The translations under genes and the position numbers were made by a program. A stretch of 64,000 nucleotides of DNA from Polytrichum commune. Taxonomy: Eukaryota; Streptophyta; Polytrichopsida; Polytrichales; Polytrichaceae. Below, one piece after another: positions 35,219-44,275 of the stretch. The stretch spans positions 39,244,001-39,308,000 of the forward strand of contig OX485806.1 of the NCBI GenBank assembly GCA_950295325.1, written 5' to 3'. Every line of letters starts with the position of its first letter. Within the stretch, counting starts at the first letter, position 1. A model generated the notes under the pieces. That model did not search any database. It was not told where the DNA came from and was given only the letters and a program-made list of their open reading frames with translations.

Positions 35219-36753
35219 CTAGGTCCTTTGTATCTTTACCATTTTGGAATACAAGAGCTTCAAACTCACACCTTCATCTTAGTTATTCAAGGTAGAAACA
35301 AAGTAAAATTTTAGCTTAGACATAGTCAAGTTGAGCGATTACAATTGAGACTTGAGATGATCTATGGCCACTCACATGAGATGAGATAGTTGCGAGAAAT
35401 TTTATAAGGATTCACATGAGGTGAACTTAGACAATTGAGGAAACGAAATCATGATGAAATGTACGATACAAAGGAGTGACTAAACTTGAGAAATTGAGGT
35501 ATGAGTGATTAACCATTGAAAGTGAGTAGTTAAAGATGTGAGGGAATTGTTGTTGACACACAAGACAAATTATAAAGAAAAGAAAGAGAAAGAGAGGTAG
35601 AAGAAGACAAAAATTGTATGTGAAAATAACTAAAACATAACAAATTAACTTTAAAATACTTCTCCACATTCTTTGATCACATAACTTCTTTCACAAAAAG
35701 AAAGATGATTGATTTAACTACATGTTTGAAGTATTTCCATTTCCGAAGCAAGTCAATTATAAGCATATTATTAACTTATGATATGAGTATCTACTACTAA
35801 GTGCTAATGTATACAATATATCTATATTGCTAAAAGAAGTCAATTAATCGTGACTCAAATGCTTTGAAACATAAAAACAGATAATGAATAAGTCTTTGAC
35901 TAACTTTGTTATGACTTTATTATGATATTACTTTAACCTTGATTGATTATATTGTGATTATGCTAAAAATAGGTTGTGGCCAGTTATATTATATTCGTGC
36001 TACAAATAGCATGTTCATAATTGTAGTAGAAATTGATATTATATGAAATATGTCCTAAAAGTATCTTGTGTTAAAATAACATGTGCTAATTATAGGCGAG
36101 ACTGAAATTGAGGTAGAGCATGACTGATCTAAAAATAGACTATACCTAATTAATGACGGAGATTGTAGGATTGATCTAAAATAGACTGTTCTAAATATAG
36201 CTGAGACTGAGTTATAATTTGATTGAGCTAAAAATAGACTAGACCTAATTATAAAGCAATAATCAACTACTCACGGGAAGATTACTTGAAGAAATTGAAG
36301 AGGGTTATGTGGCTACTTGAAGATAGTCACTTAAAGAAGAGTATTCGACTACTTAAAGATTATTTTGGATACGTTGAAGACGTTACTTGATCAAGTAGAA
36401 AGGATTAGTTGACACTCGAAGACGATTACGTGGCCAATTGAAGATAATTACTTGGCCGAATAGAGAAGATCATTTGGGCACTTAAGAAAGTTACTTGGAT
36501 AATTGTAGAAGGTGATTTGGCTACCTTGAAGATGGAGGTTTCTTGTTACTTAGACACTTAGCTACTTGACGAAGATTATGTGAACACTTGAAGAAGATGG
36601 CTTAACCATTGAAGAATGTTACTTTAACATGAGAAGACGGATTGAAGAAAGTTACTTAGTCACTCAAAGAAGGTACTTAGCCTACTAGAATTGAAAATCC
36701 AAAAGAAGCGAGAAGACGATTACGGCACATGAAGACCTTTACAACACGAAGAG
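35219..36753. other. AT-rich stretch without a gene; degenerate short repeats
   Basis: Lies between the retrotransposon and the large DNA transposon. From 36260 to 36720 words such as 'ttgaagaag' and 'attacttgg' recur irregularly about every 30-45 bp. No frame of interest. It does not continue the LRR gene interrupted at 23758. Confidence 0.5.
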
Positions 36754-36793
36754 AAGATTAAAAATAACACTATATTCGGTAATTGGAGACTTT
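36754..36793 (+). repeat. Left terminal inverted repeat plus target-site duplication
   Basis: 36754-36761 is AAGATTAA (TSD copy). 36762-36793 is the terminus, containing AACACTATATTCGG and TAATTGGAGACTTT. It pairs in inverted orientation with 53136-53167. Confidence 0.72.
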
Positions 36794-37075
36794 TTGTTGA
36801 TTTTGAGACTATTTAAGGACGTGGCTTTCACATTTGTAGGAAGGAAAACACTAAAAATATGCTATGTTCCCAATTTTGGAAACAAATAAGAGACTCAAAT
36901 GCATGGAACTACACATTAAAAATAAGAAAATGGGATATATGAAAACATTTGCATATGGAAAATCAATATCATATTTATTGAATAGGGGTTGAAGTACAAA
37001 ATGCAAGTGGAATATCCAATATTAGGCGAAAGTCCTAGAAACATAATTCCACAACTACATGTATGTTAATATAGC

Positions 37076-37965
37076 CTATACGTTCGGATCACGATTACGA
37101 CTCACTACTTTTGCTTTTGCAATACTATTATTAGCATTTACGGCCGTTTCACGTTCTTTTGCTTTCATGGCCTCCATGGCTCTAAAGATCTCGGGTCCGC
37201 GGCTGTAACCTTGTTTATTTGTCGACCCCGAATATGTGTCATTTGCCCATATTTGCCGACCCCCTACCGAATAAGTGGAATACGAATGCGTTTGGGAAAC
37301 CGAACGTCTTGCACTCTTCCGTAGGGCCAAACAACGATCAGACTCGCAAGAAGCAGTCTTCAGTGTTCGCCTATCCAATGACGAAGTCGAGGATGAACGG
37401 CCCACATTCATGTGTATTGGGGTCTGAAACAATGAACATAAATACATATAATGACGTGGGTTAGTATAAGTTACGGATGGAAGTCCGAAAAACCCAAGAA
37501 TATGAAATCCACTAATGCACGGAAATCATGAAGGAAAAACTTGAGAATGCCAATAATTGGGCACCTTGGCTTGCGGGGCGGTGGTTTGAGCTTCTGCGAC
37601 ATCAAGGGGGGCCACAAGCACAACAGGGACGCTCGTAAACGCCGGGACATCAATTTGGGGTTCATCCATACAAAGGCGTCTGGTCGACCGCAGGTTTCGA
37701 ACGTGCTTCTCATTGCGGAGGGGAGATGGAGATGGAGATGGAGCGTAATTGAGTTTTGCAACCTTTGGAGGAGGGCTATCGACAACTCCGTCTTCAAACC
37801 CCGAGTCTTTGGAGTAATCAATAGCAGAGGCGGCATCGACGGCTGAAAATTGAAATAGTGAAGGCATTGAAATGTCGGTCACACCGATGGAAGGGGAGCT
37901 GGGGCCCGGTTTAGATGCACACATGCCATGGACGAGACTTTGGGATGCTTGGTGAGGCAACTAAG
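37076..37965 (-). CDS. Uncharacterised two-exon coding segment near the left end of the large transposon
   Basis: Two open stretches on the minus strand look like exons. The first starts after an acceptor-like CTTAG near 37966 and runs through a Ser/Pro-rich, KVAK-containing sequence to a donor-like AAG/GTGCCC near 37565. The second starts after TTTCAG near 37424 and stops at 37076 with a basic, Ser/Arg-rich sequence. Low-complexity composition, no recognisable domain. They may be 3' exons of a gene or a separate small protein of the element. Confidence 0.35.
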
Positions 37966-38048
37966 ACACAAAAATACATTTACAAAATACGGGGAGAAAT
38001 GTTAGATATAAACATGGAGAGTCCAAGTACAAACCCAAAAAGCAGTTC

Positions 38049-38816
38049 TCATATTAATTTATTGAGTTTGGCATAGCCGTACAACCTCCTAAATTCCTCA
38101 TCTCTTGGGCCTAGAGGCCTATTGCCAATGGGGTTGGAGAGGACAAAATCCGGGACACTTCCGGGGTGATAGGCAAGCCTCCTAATGTAGGGTCCTAGTT
38201 CATTCTCTAGAAAGTTGTCATTTCTATCACTCTCCCAAGGATCCGGGAATATGCAACTGCCCGGGGGATTGAGAATACTCTTTGCCGGGCTGTCGTCAAT
38301 GAGGAGCGTGTTCTCCGGGGTGGGCCAACAACCGTGGGGCACCCCCTCCAACATAGGGACGCCCACCCAAAGGTTCTTCCTCAGTACCTTTAGGAATTGA
38401 GGCCCTCGGCCTCCTCCGACCTTGGGTACAATGTTGCCATTACGGTCATAAAGGTCATCGCAGTGTTCTTGACCGAGAAGCAAGCATGGCATTGCGAGTT
38501 CTCGGAAAAGGAAACCGACGATGGCCTTCGTGTTGTCCATGAGCATAGAGCTCCAGATGATGACATGGGCCAAACCAAGGACATCACGAAGGAAGCACCT
38601 CAACCCCGGCCGGGCCCGTACAACCTTCTTGTTAATGAGAGTATCAAACTGTCCGCCGTAATCCATGTCTTGTGGACTACGGAAGGGACCCTTCGACGCA
38701 CTATTGGAGATATGCATGGAATGACAAAGCACCCCATTGAGGTCAAATATTATGAACGGTTTCCTCATGGGCCGGCTTGGTCTTTCAGCGGGGTTGCGAC
38801 ATATCTCCGACGGACC
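38049..38816 (-). CDS. FCP1/NLI-interacting-factor-like HAD phosphatase, active-site variant
   Basis: An exon begins after an acceptor (CATCACAG) at 38816 and is open to the stop at 38049. The ATG at 38768 gives 239 residues. HAD motif I is IIFDLNGVLC: the nucleophile Asp (residue 9) is present, but the second position of D-x-D is Asn (residue 11). Motif II is VIIWSS with a Ser; motif III is LLIDDSPAKS near residue 155, with both acidic residues. FCP1-like enzymes remove phosphate from Ser/Thr, classically in the RNA polymerase II tail; the D-to-N change makes catalysis uncertain, although I recall plant relatives with DLNG. The frame is open upstream of the ATG, so earlier exons may exist. 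It lies inside the large transposon, on the same strand as the ParB/methylase-like gene. Confidence 0.7.
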   Translation of the reverse strand, partial: GPSEICRNPAERPSRPMRKPFIIFDLNGVLCHSMHISNSASKGPFRSPQDMDYGGQFDTLINKKVVRARPGLRCFLRDVLGLAHVIIWSSMLMDNTKAIVGFLFRELAMPCLLLGQEHCDDLYDRNGNIVPKVGGGRGPQFLKVLRKNLWVGVPMLEGVPHGCWPTPENTLLIDDSPAKSILNPPGSCIFPDPWESDRNDNFLENELGPYIRRLAYHPGSVPDFVLSNPIGNRPLGPRDEEFRRLYGYAKLNKLI

Positions 38817-39218
38817 CTGTGATGGAAAATACTATCTAGGTGAATGGTACTACCCATGAAAACCAATTGACAAGCATGGACAAACTCAACAAACAAATAT
38901 AAGGCAAAAAGAATACGAATACGCAATTCAAAAAATTTGTATTAATGTGATTGGTTTAATACATTTCGCGAATAATTTACATTGTCACAAAAGGTCTCCC
39001 CTAAAACTAACTGAATCTATGCTGGCAAAATTGCATCCACCCGCCGGGCGAAGTCGAGCATCGAACTTGACAATATGCACACGCCACGAAGTTGGCAGAC
39101 AAGGAAGTTTCGGACGCAGGTCCGTAATGTGGGAGGCAAGCTCAAAGGTGGATTATCTCTTCAGCGGAGAGGTCCTCGCCAGCAGTGCCTCCCTCACCAG
39201 GCCCCATCGTGGGCACAG

Positions 39219-39240
39219 GTTCCGGACGCGCGTCCGCAAA
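39219..39240. repeat. Dyad copy inside a coding frame
   Basis: Arms GTTCCGGACG and CGTCCGCAAA with centre CG, lying in the C-terminal part of the ParB/methylase-like gene, where the minus strand encodes NFADARPEP. A weaker copy (TTTCGGACGCAGGTCCGTAA) is at 39108-39127, just past the stop. Confidence 0.6.
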
Positions 39241-40576
39241 ATTGTGCAAGCTATCCTCCACCACCAAGGCGCCTCCAGCTGCTTGCGACCCCTGGGTATC
39301 GACATGAGGTTGATCTTCATCTGTGGTGTCTTGGCTGCCCCGCATATGTTCATCCTCTTGGCTGCCAATGGTTGTGATGTCTTCAATGGCGCCTTTCTCG
39401 TGAGCACCTGCCGTATAACGTGCAGGTCTCTCCTCCTCTCGTACGCTATGAGAGGAGGGCTCTGGGGTGGCGGCAACCTGGGGAGAGGGCGGGACATACA
39501 AGGCGGGGGCTGGATAGGTATGCTCTGGTATGTACACCGTATGGCTACTAGACGGAGGCCGCATGAGAGTGGGAGGCATCGACATGCCGGCTTCGAGAGC
39601 TGCATACATTACTGGGGGTTTTGCTTGCAAGCTCTGCATGAGGCTCATAAATTGTTGGCTCTGGGCCAAGAATTGTTGATTTTGAGCCATGAGATCAGCG
39701 TGCCTTCGAGCAGACTCCAACCTAGCCTTCTCCATCTCAACTTGGATGGCGGCCATCTTTCTGGCGTGCTCCTCGTTAGCTTCTCGAAGCCGTTGGTCAA
39801 GCTGTTCCTTCATTCTCTTCTCCAGTTTCTCGTCCAATTCGGCCACAGACATTGGCTCTTTCTTCACCTTGCCAGGTTCAGAAGGCAAGGCAGAGAGGGC
39901 ATTGTACATCCTAACCTCATCCTCGTCTTCATAACTCGGAGAGTTCCAAGACGGCGCCTTTAGGATACTCGTTGTAAGGAGTCTTCTTCCTCTGTCGACG
40001 ACTCTCACGGTATGAGGCGATATCCGGCCTCAAAATCAACTCCAGCACATCTCTACCCTCCATAGGTGGTAGCTTTGCCTGTTCGGATCCCCCTCCAGAT
40101 GAGGCTGTGCATCCGGCTTCTGTCGCAACGTCCACATCCTTCTCTACCATAAGCCCAGCAGCACGCGATGGACCCGCAGTGGAAGGAAACCCAACTCGAG
40201 AAGTGGGAGTCCCAAAGGGAGAGGAAATAGGGGTAGGATGGACCCTTATTGGAGTGAAGTCTTCCTGCGCCCCCTCTGTATCCATGTGGTCTTCGCCCAA
40301 GACAAATTGATGATGATGAACAGGATCACGAACAAGGCCGGGCACGTGATCTTCTCTGGCTGGCTGCTCTCCTGGGGAGACGGGCTCTTGGTCTCCGTCA
40401 CTGTCCCACTCCGTCGCAGGAGTTCCCTCTTCTCTTGAGGCAAGAGGTACCACAGGATGGGGGGTAAAGACATCGATGATGTCTTCAATATCCATTTTGG
40501 AGGCAAGAGCCCTATGAGTATTCGCCTCATCCATGTCGCGAGCCTCCACAAACGAATTTACCTGCAACCCAAGCAT

Positions 40577-40820
40577 CTGCACCAAAACAAGGAAATTATA
40601 GTCATTCCATTGTTGCGAGCAAGTATGAGGACAAATATAATCATGAAGCACTGCAATTTACAGACGCGCGGCCGTAAATTTGCACTGCATATGTGGTGGA
40701 CAATGTTACGGACGCGCGGCCGTAAAATTGCACTGCATATGTGGTGGGCAATGTTACGGACACACGTCCGTAAATTTCAATTCAGATGGAGCATGGAAAG
40801 AGGTGCATACAAGTACTTAC
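40577..40820 (-). other. Intron of the ParB/methylase-like gene containing three dyads
   Basis: The donor reads GTAAGTACTT and the acceptor GGTGCAG. Both exon edges are in phase 0, so the flanking frames join cleanly across a conserved-looking motif. Three dyad copies sit in the intron; two are within a 65-bp tandem duplication (containing GCACTGCATATGTGGTGG). Confidence 0.75.
40657..40774. repeat. Three 22-bp dyads in an intron
   Basis: Copies at 40657-40678, 40705-40726 and 40753-40774. Consensus arms TTTACGGACG and CGTCCGTAAA; centres CG, CG and CA. Small arm changes (ACAGACG, CGGCCG, GGACA) show moderate decay. Confidence 0.85.
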
Positions 40821-42214
40821 CAATGCCGCGTAAACAAATTTGGTGCCTCCGAAGACGTTGTAGACTGTTTCACTCATCACAGTCACAGCCTTCAAGACTC
40901 CAATATAAAAATCCATTCGGAGCTCGTACGCCGGGTAGAGTGCATACATAGTCTCCGCGACAAGCTCCTTTGGGTGTGGTGGTGGCAATGAGTATACTTT
41001 CTTGAACACGTTCTGCGCTTTGATAGGCATCCGCCCACTTGGTGAAGACTTGTGTGTCAAGAAATAAAGTGCCAAAGCCCCGACCTGCTTCGCCCCTCTT
41101 GCCTCTTCAATAACACTGATCCCTTCCGTCTTCGCGGGGATGTATGTGCTGTGGTAAAGATCGTACTGGAGGTTCATCGTCGATGTGTAAAGCTGGACGA
41201 CCGACGCGGACCTCTCTTGATCTACGATCCAGAGCCACATATTTGGCTCGAAGAGGGCAGGCGACCGATAGCTCTTGAAGGCCTTGAAGAAGTTGTCATA
41301 GAAAGCGGTCCCGCTAGCGTTTTGTCTCCAAGATCCGGGAAATGCACGGAAATCAAAGAGTGCGAACGGACAACCCCGGGGGTCATCTCTCACAGAGGCT
41401 CTTGAAGCATGTGTGTCCCATGTGCCAAACTTCAAGGCCATTGTAACAGTGCAGAATCTTGCGACCCCTCCGAATTTTGCTTTCTTTTTTTTGTCAAGGA
41501 AATGGACGTACAACGTCGTCTCTCTTTCGTCGATAGACCCTTTCTTCTTGTTCCTCCTAGATCTTTGGGCTAGGAAGGGAGATGCGCCTCTTATCAATGA
41601 TCGCATGGAGACCCCATTGATGTGATACTCCTCCTTGAGCGTCCTCCAGTTTACCCACATTATCTCCCCATCTGTATTAGTGAGGTTGTGGGAGGGCAGC
41701 AGCTTGCTTATCTCCCTTATAGCCATGGTCTTCTTCTTCCTGTATTCGCACCATTCCTTAATGTGGTATGTAGAAGGCTTCATGTGCTTCGGTCGCTTCA
41801 GGAAGATTTTAGAGTAGGGCAGTGTCCTCCTCGGAGTCTCCAACAGGATGTGTTCTGCCGCTCTGTAAAGCTCGGAGTCGAGCAATCCTTGGAGGGGACG
41901 AAAGAACTCTCTCAGGATAGGTGGCACTTTAACCTTTAAGTCGTTCTTGTACATGTTTTCAGCATCCGGGTTGATAAGGTCTCCATTGTTGTGAGCATCG
42001 AAAAGGCGCAACCAAATTGCCCATGTCTCTTCTGTGGCAGTGATGAGCTTAAGTTCCCCCTTCAACTCCTGCACCGTCTTCATGCCGCTCGTCTTCATGT
42101 CAATGCTGGAGAACTTTGTCAAGATCGCATTGTTGAATGTTTGCACAGCCATGCATTTCAAGAAGTCAGCAGAGTTTAAATTGAAGGAATTAAAGAATGG
42201 GAAGGAGGAAGAGG

Positions 42215-42236
42215 TTTATGAACGCGCGTTCGTAAA
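42215..42236. repeat. 22-bp dyad in the ParB exon 1/exon 2 intron
   Basis: Arms TTTATGAACG and CGTTCGTAAA, centre CG. The GG to GA change in the left arm is mirrored by CC to TC in the right arm, so pairing is kept. Confidence 0.8.
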
Positions 42237-43594
42237 AATATACAGAGACATACCTGCCATTTGGGATTCTTGATGACTGCATTTTCCCTCTCTTTTGGGG
42301 GACAATCGTGCTCCACCCACAAGGTCCTTCCAGCCACGATGTTGGCAGCCCATGAAGCCTCGAACTGCCTCACTTTATTCCCTTGGTTCATGAAGGCAGA
42401 TATTGCGATGAGCTGGTTCGAGTCTTTGGAATGGACGACAAATACCTTCCAGTATTGGATTGTCTCTTTCAAAGGACTCTTCCACTCATCGTCCTCGAGG
42501 AGAGCTTTTGCAGCCATCACGCTATGTTGGCCGTCGACTATGTAGAACTCTCCATCTTTGAAGATTGGCCAATTTTGCGCTGTGACTTCAACCACAGGAT
42601 CTTTTGGTGTCACACATATCGTTTGCCTATCAAACTTGGGGTTGTTCATAATGTTATTCATTTGCCACCACACCCCGCTCTCTTCTTTGGCACGAGTATT
42701 CATACTCTCCGTGCCCTTGTGGCATTTGTATACATCCACATCAAACGTGAAATACCTTCCAAGTGGTCAGCAGCCCTTTGTCTTCTCGTCGAACTCTTGG
42801 AAAATCTTTGTGGATAGTTCCGCGTCCGGGCGTTGTCCTTTCTTGAGAAGTGGGGCGACTGTAAGAGTAGAACTCACATCTGGACCCTCTGTTAGCCCAG
42901 ACGACTCCATCTGTGAGTGGGAGCGTTTACTGGCCTGCTTGCTCCCTCTTGATGCTCCACTCTGTGAGGGCCTGGAGGCTTCTGGCACGTGTTTAGGAAC
43001 ACGTTTAGGTCATTCAGGAACTTGTTTTTTCTCCTTTCCTTTCTTCGCTTCCAGTAAGGCCCCATTTACTCTTGTCACATTGCTCAAGAGACGACCAAGC
43101 CATTTACCCGTCCAGGGTGCATTGCAAGCATAGTCAGTGAATTCATTCTGTAGATTGAAGCAAGACGCATCTGGGCTGGCATTTTCACATTCATTTTTGT
43201 TGAACGGATGGTACAACTCGTACAAAATGATTGTGATCCTATCATTTTTCTTTTCAAGGTCAATGACAACATAATCGCCTTAGGCTACCGCACACTCTAT
43301 TGTCCAGCTTTTAACCTTCATGCACTTCTCGGATTCATGTATATCTGCTTTTATTTGATAGGCAAATCTAAGGACAAATATATCATTTTCATATTTTTCT
43401 ACAATAACTGTCCAGTTATCTACGATGTCTTCGCGTGGCTTGTAATGGTCGTTGTGGCTTATATCTTTAATTGCTTTTGGAAGCGGAGGATGGACAAGCT
43501 CTGCGAATATATCAATAGCGGGTCTTTTTGTAGATTCCATCTGCAAATGTAAAATATACAAGTCAGTATTAAGGTCTAGGGATGCAGAGCCTAT

Positions 43595-44147
43595 CTTACG
43601 AACGCGCGGTCGTAAACCTTTGCGTACCCTTTCTTATAGAATGGGGTTAAGTATTATTATATAGTACATATTAAGTTTACGGACGGACGTCCGTAAAACT
43701 TGATATATCTTATAAAAAGAAATCTCATTTATGATATATGTGCAGAGTTTACGGACGCGCGTCCGTAAACTCTGCACATATATCATCCAAAAGTCTCTAT
43801 TTCTATATTCCATGAATATAATATGTTTTTTATAATAATATAGCCCTAATTTACAGACGTGCGTCCGTAAATTTTTGGAAAATAAATAAATTTTTGTTGT
43901 GTAGAACTTGTATATTTTGTAGAACTTATTTTGAAAACCCATGACATGTATTATACTCTGAGATTTTCATAGTTTTCTCTGCCTAGTTCACGGACGCGCG
44001 TCCGTAAACTCTGCACATTTGTCATGTATTTGATTTAGTATACTTTTATATCTCAAGTTTACGGACGTGCGTCCGTAAACTTCTCATTCATGTTTTTAAA
44101 TAGTTCTTTTTAAATATATCTACAATTTACGGACGTGCGTCCGTAAA
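43595..44147. repeat. Cluster of seven 22-bp dyads upstream of the ParB/methylase-like gene
   Basis: Copies start at 43595, 43676, 43748, 43850, 43987, 44058 and 44126. Centres in order: CG, GA, CG, TG, CG, TG, TG. They lie just 5' of the first recognisable exon, which begins directly at a splice acceptor, so they are in a leader intron or promoter. Spacing is irregular (68-137 bp) and the sequences between them are unrelated. Confidence 0.88.
43731..43786. repeat. 56-bp perfect palindrome around one dyad
   Basis: The dyad at 43748-43769 is extended on each side by ATGATATATGTGCAGAG and its exact reverse complement. All 28 bases of each half pair, so the strand could extrude as a long hairpin. 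The other dyads have only partial flanking complementarity. Confidence 0.9.
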
Positions 44148-44254
44148 CTGTTCACACCTAGTGCGATGCATATTCCCAGGGTCCGTCAACTTCAGGCCAT
44201 TTTTTAATTACTCTGAATTTAATTAATTTGCTCAATTAATGTGTTTCTGTATAT

Positions 44255-44275
44255 TGTTCCGAAATTTTCGGAACA
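44255..44275. repeat. 21-bp palindrome of a different sequence
   Basis: Arms TGTTCCGAAA and TTTCGGAACA around a single T, about 110 bp beyond the dyad cluster. Arm length matches the dyads but the sequence does not. Confidence 0.7.

Larger units (their letters stand above)
39142..43540 (-). pseudogene. ParB-like / DNA-methylase-like fusion gene of the large transposon, decayed
   Basis: Exon 1 starts right after an acceptor-like TTTGCAG at ATG 43540 and ends at 42254 (donor GTATGT). It is one frame with three in-frame stops (43280, 43010, 42767) and no frameshift. Near its end is a ParB/sulfiredoxin-type block (FYIVDGQHSVMAAKAL...NQGNKVRQFEA). Exon 2 (start unclear, about 42113-42160, to 40821) resembles the catalytic half of an N4/N6 DNA methylase but without a clear D/N-PP-Y/F motif. 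An intron (40820-40577, GTAAGT...GCAG) then joins VFGGTKFVYAAL to MLGLQVNSFVEARD, together resembling the AdoMet-binding motif I and acidic strand end of such enzymes. Exon 3 continues with a Ser/Pro-rich linker and a coiled coil (about 39870-39600), with a frame change near 39960. Domain calls are by eye. Stops and frame change suggest a dead copy. Confidence 0.5.

Noticed and set aside
39153-39963. 338-codon plus-strand frame opposite the methylase-like gene's 3' exon
   Set aside because: It is antisense to a coiled-coil and linker coding region whose minus-strand frame connects by a clean intron to conserved motifs.
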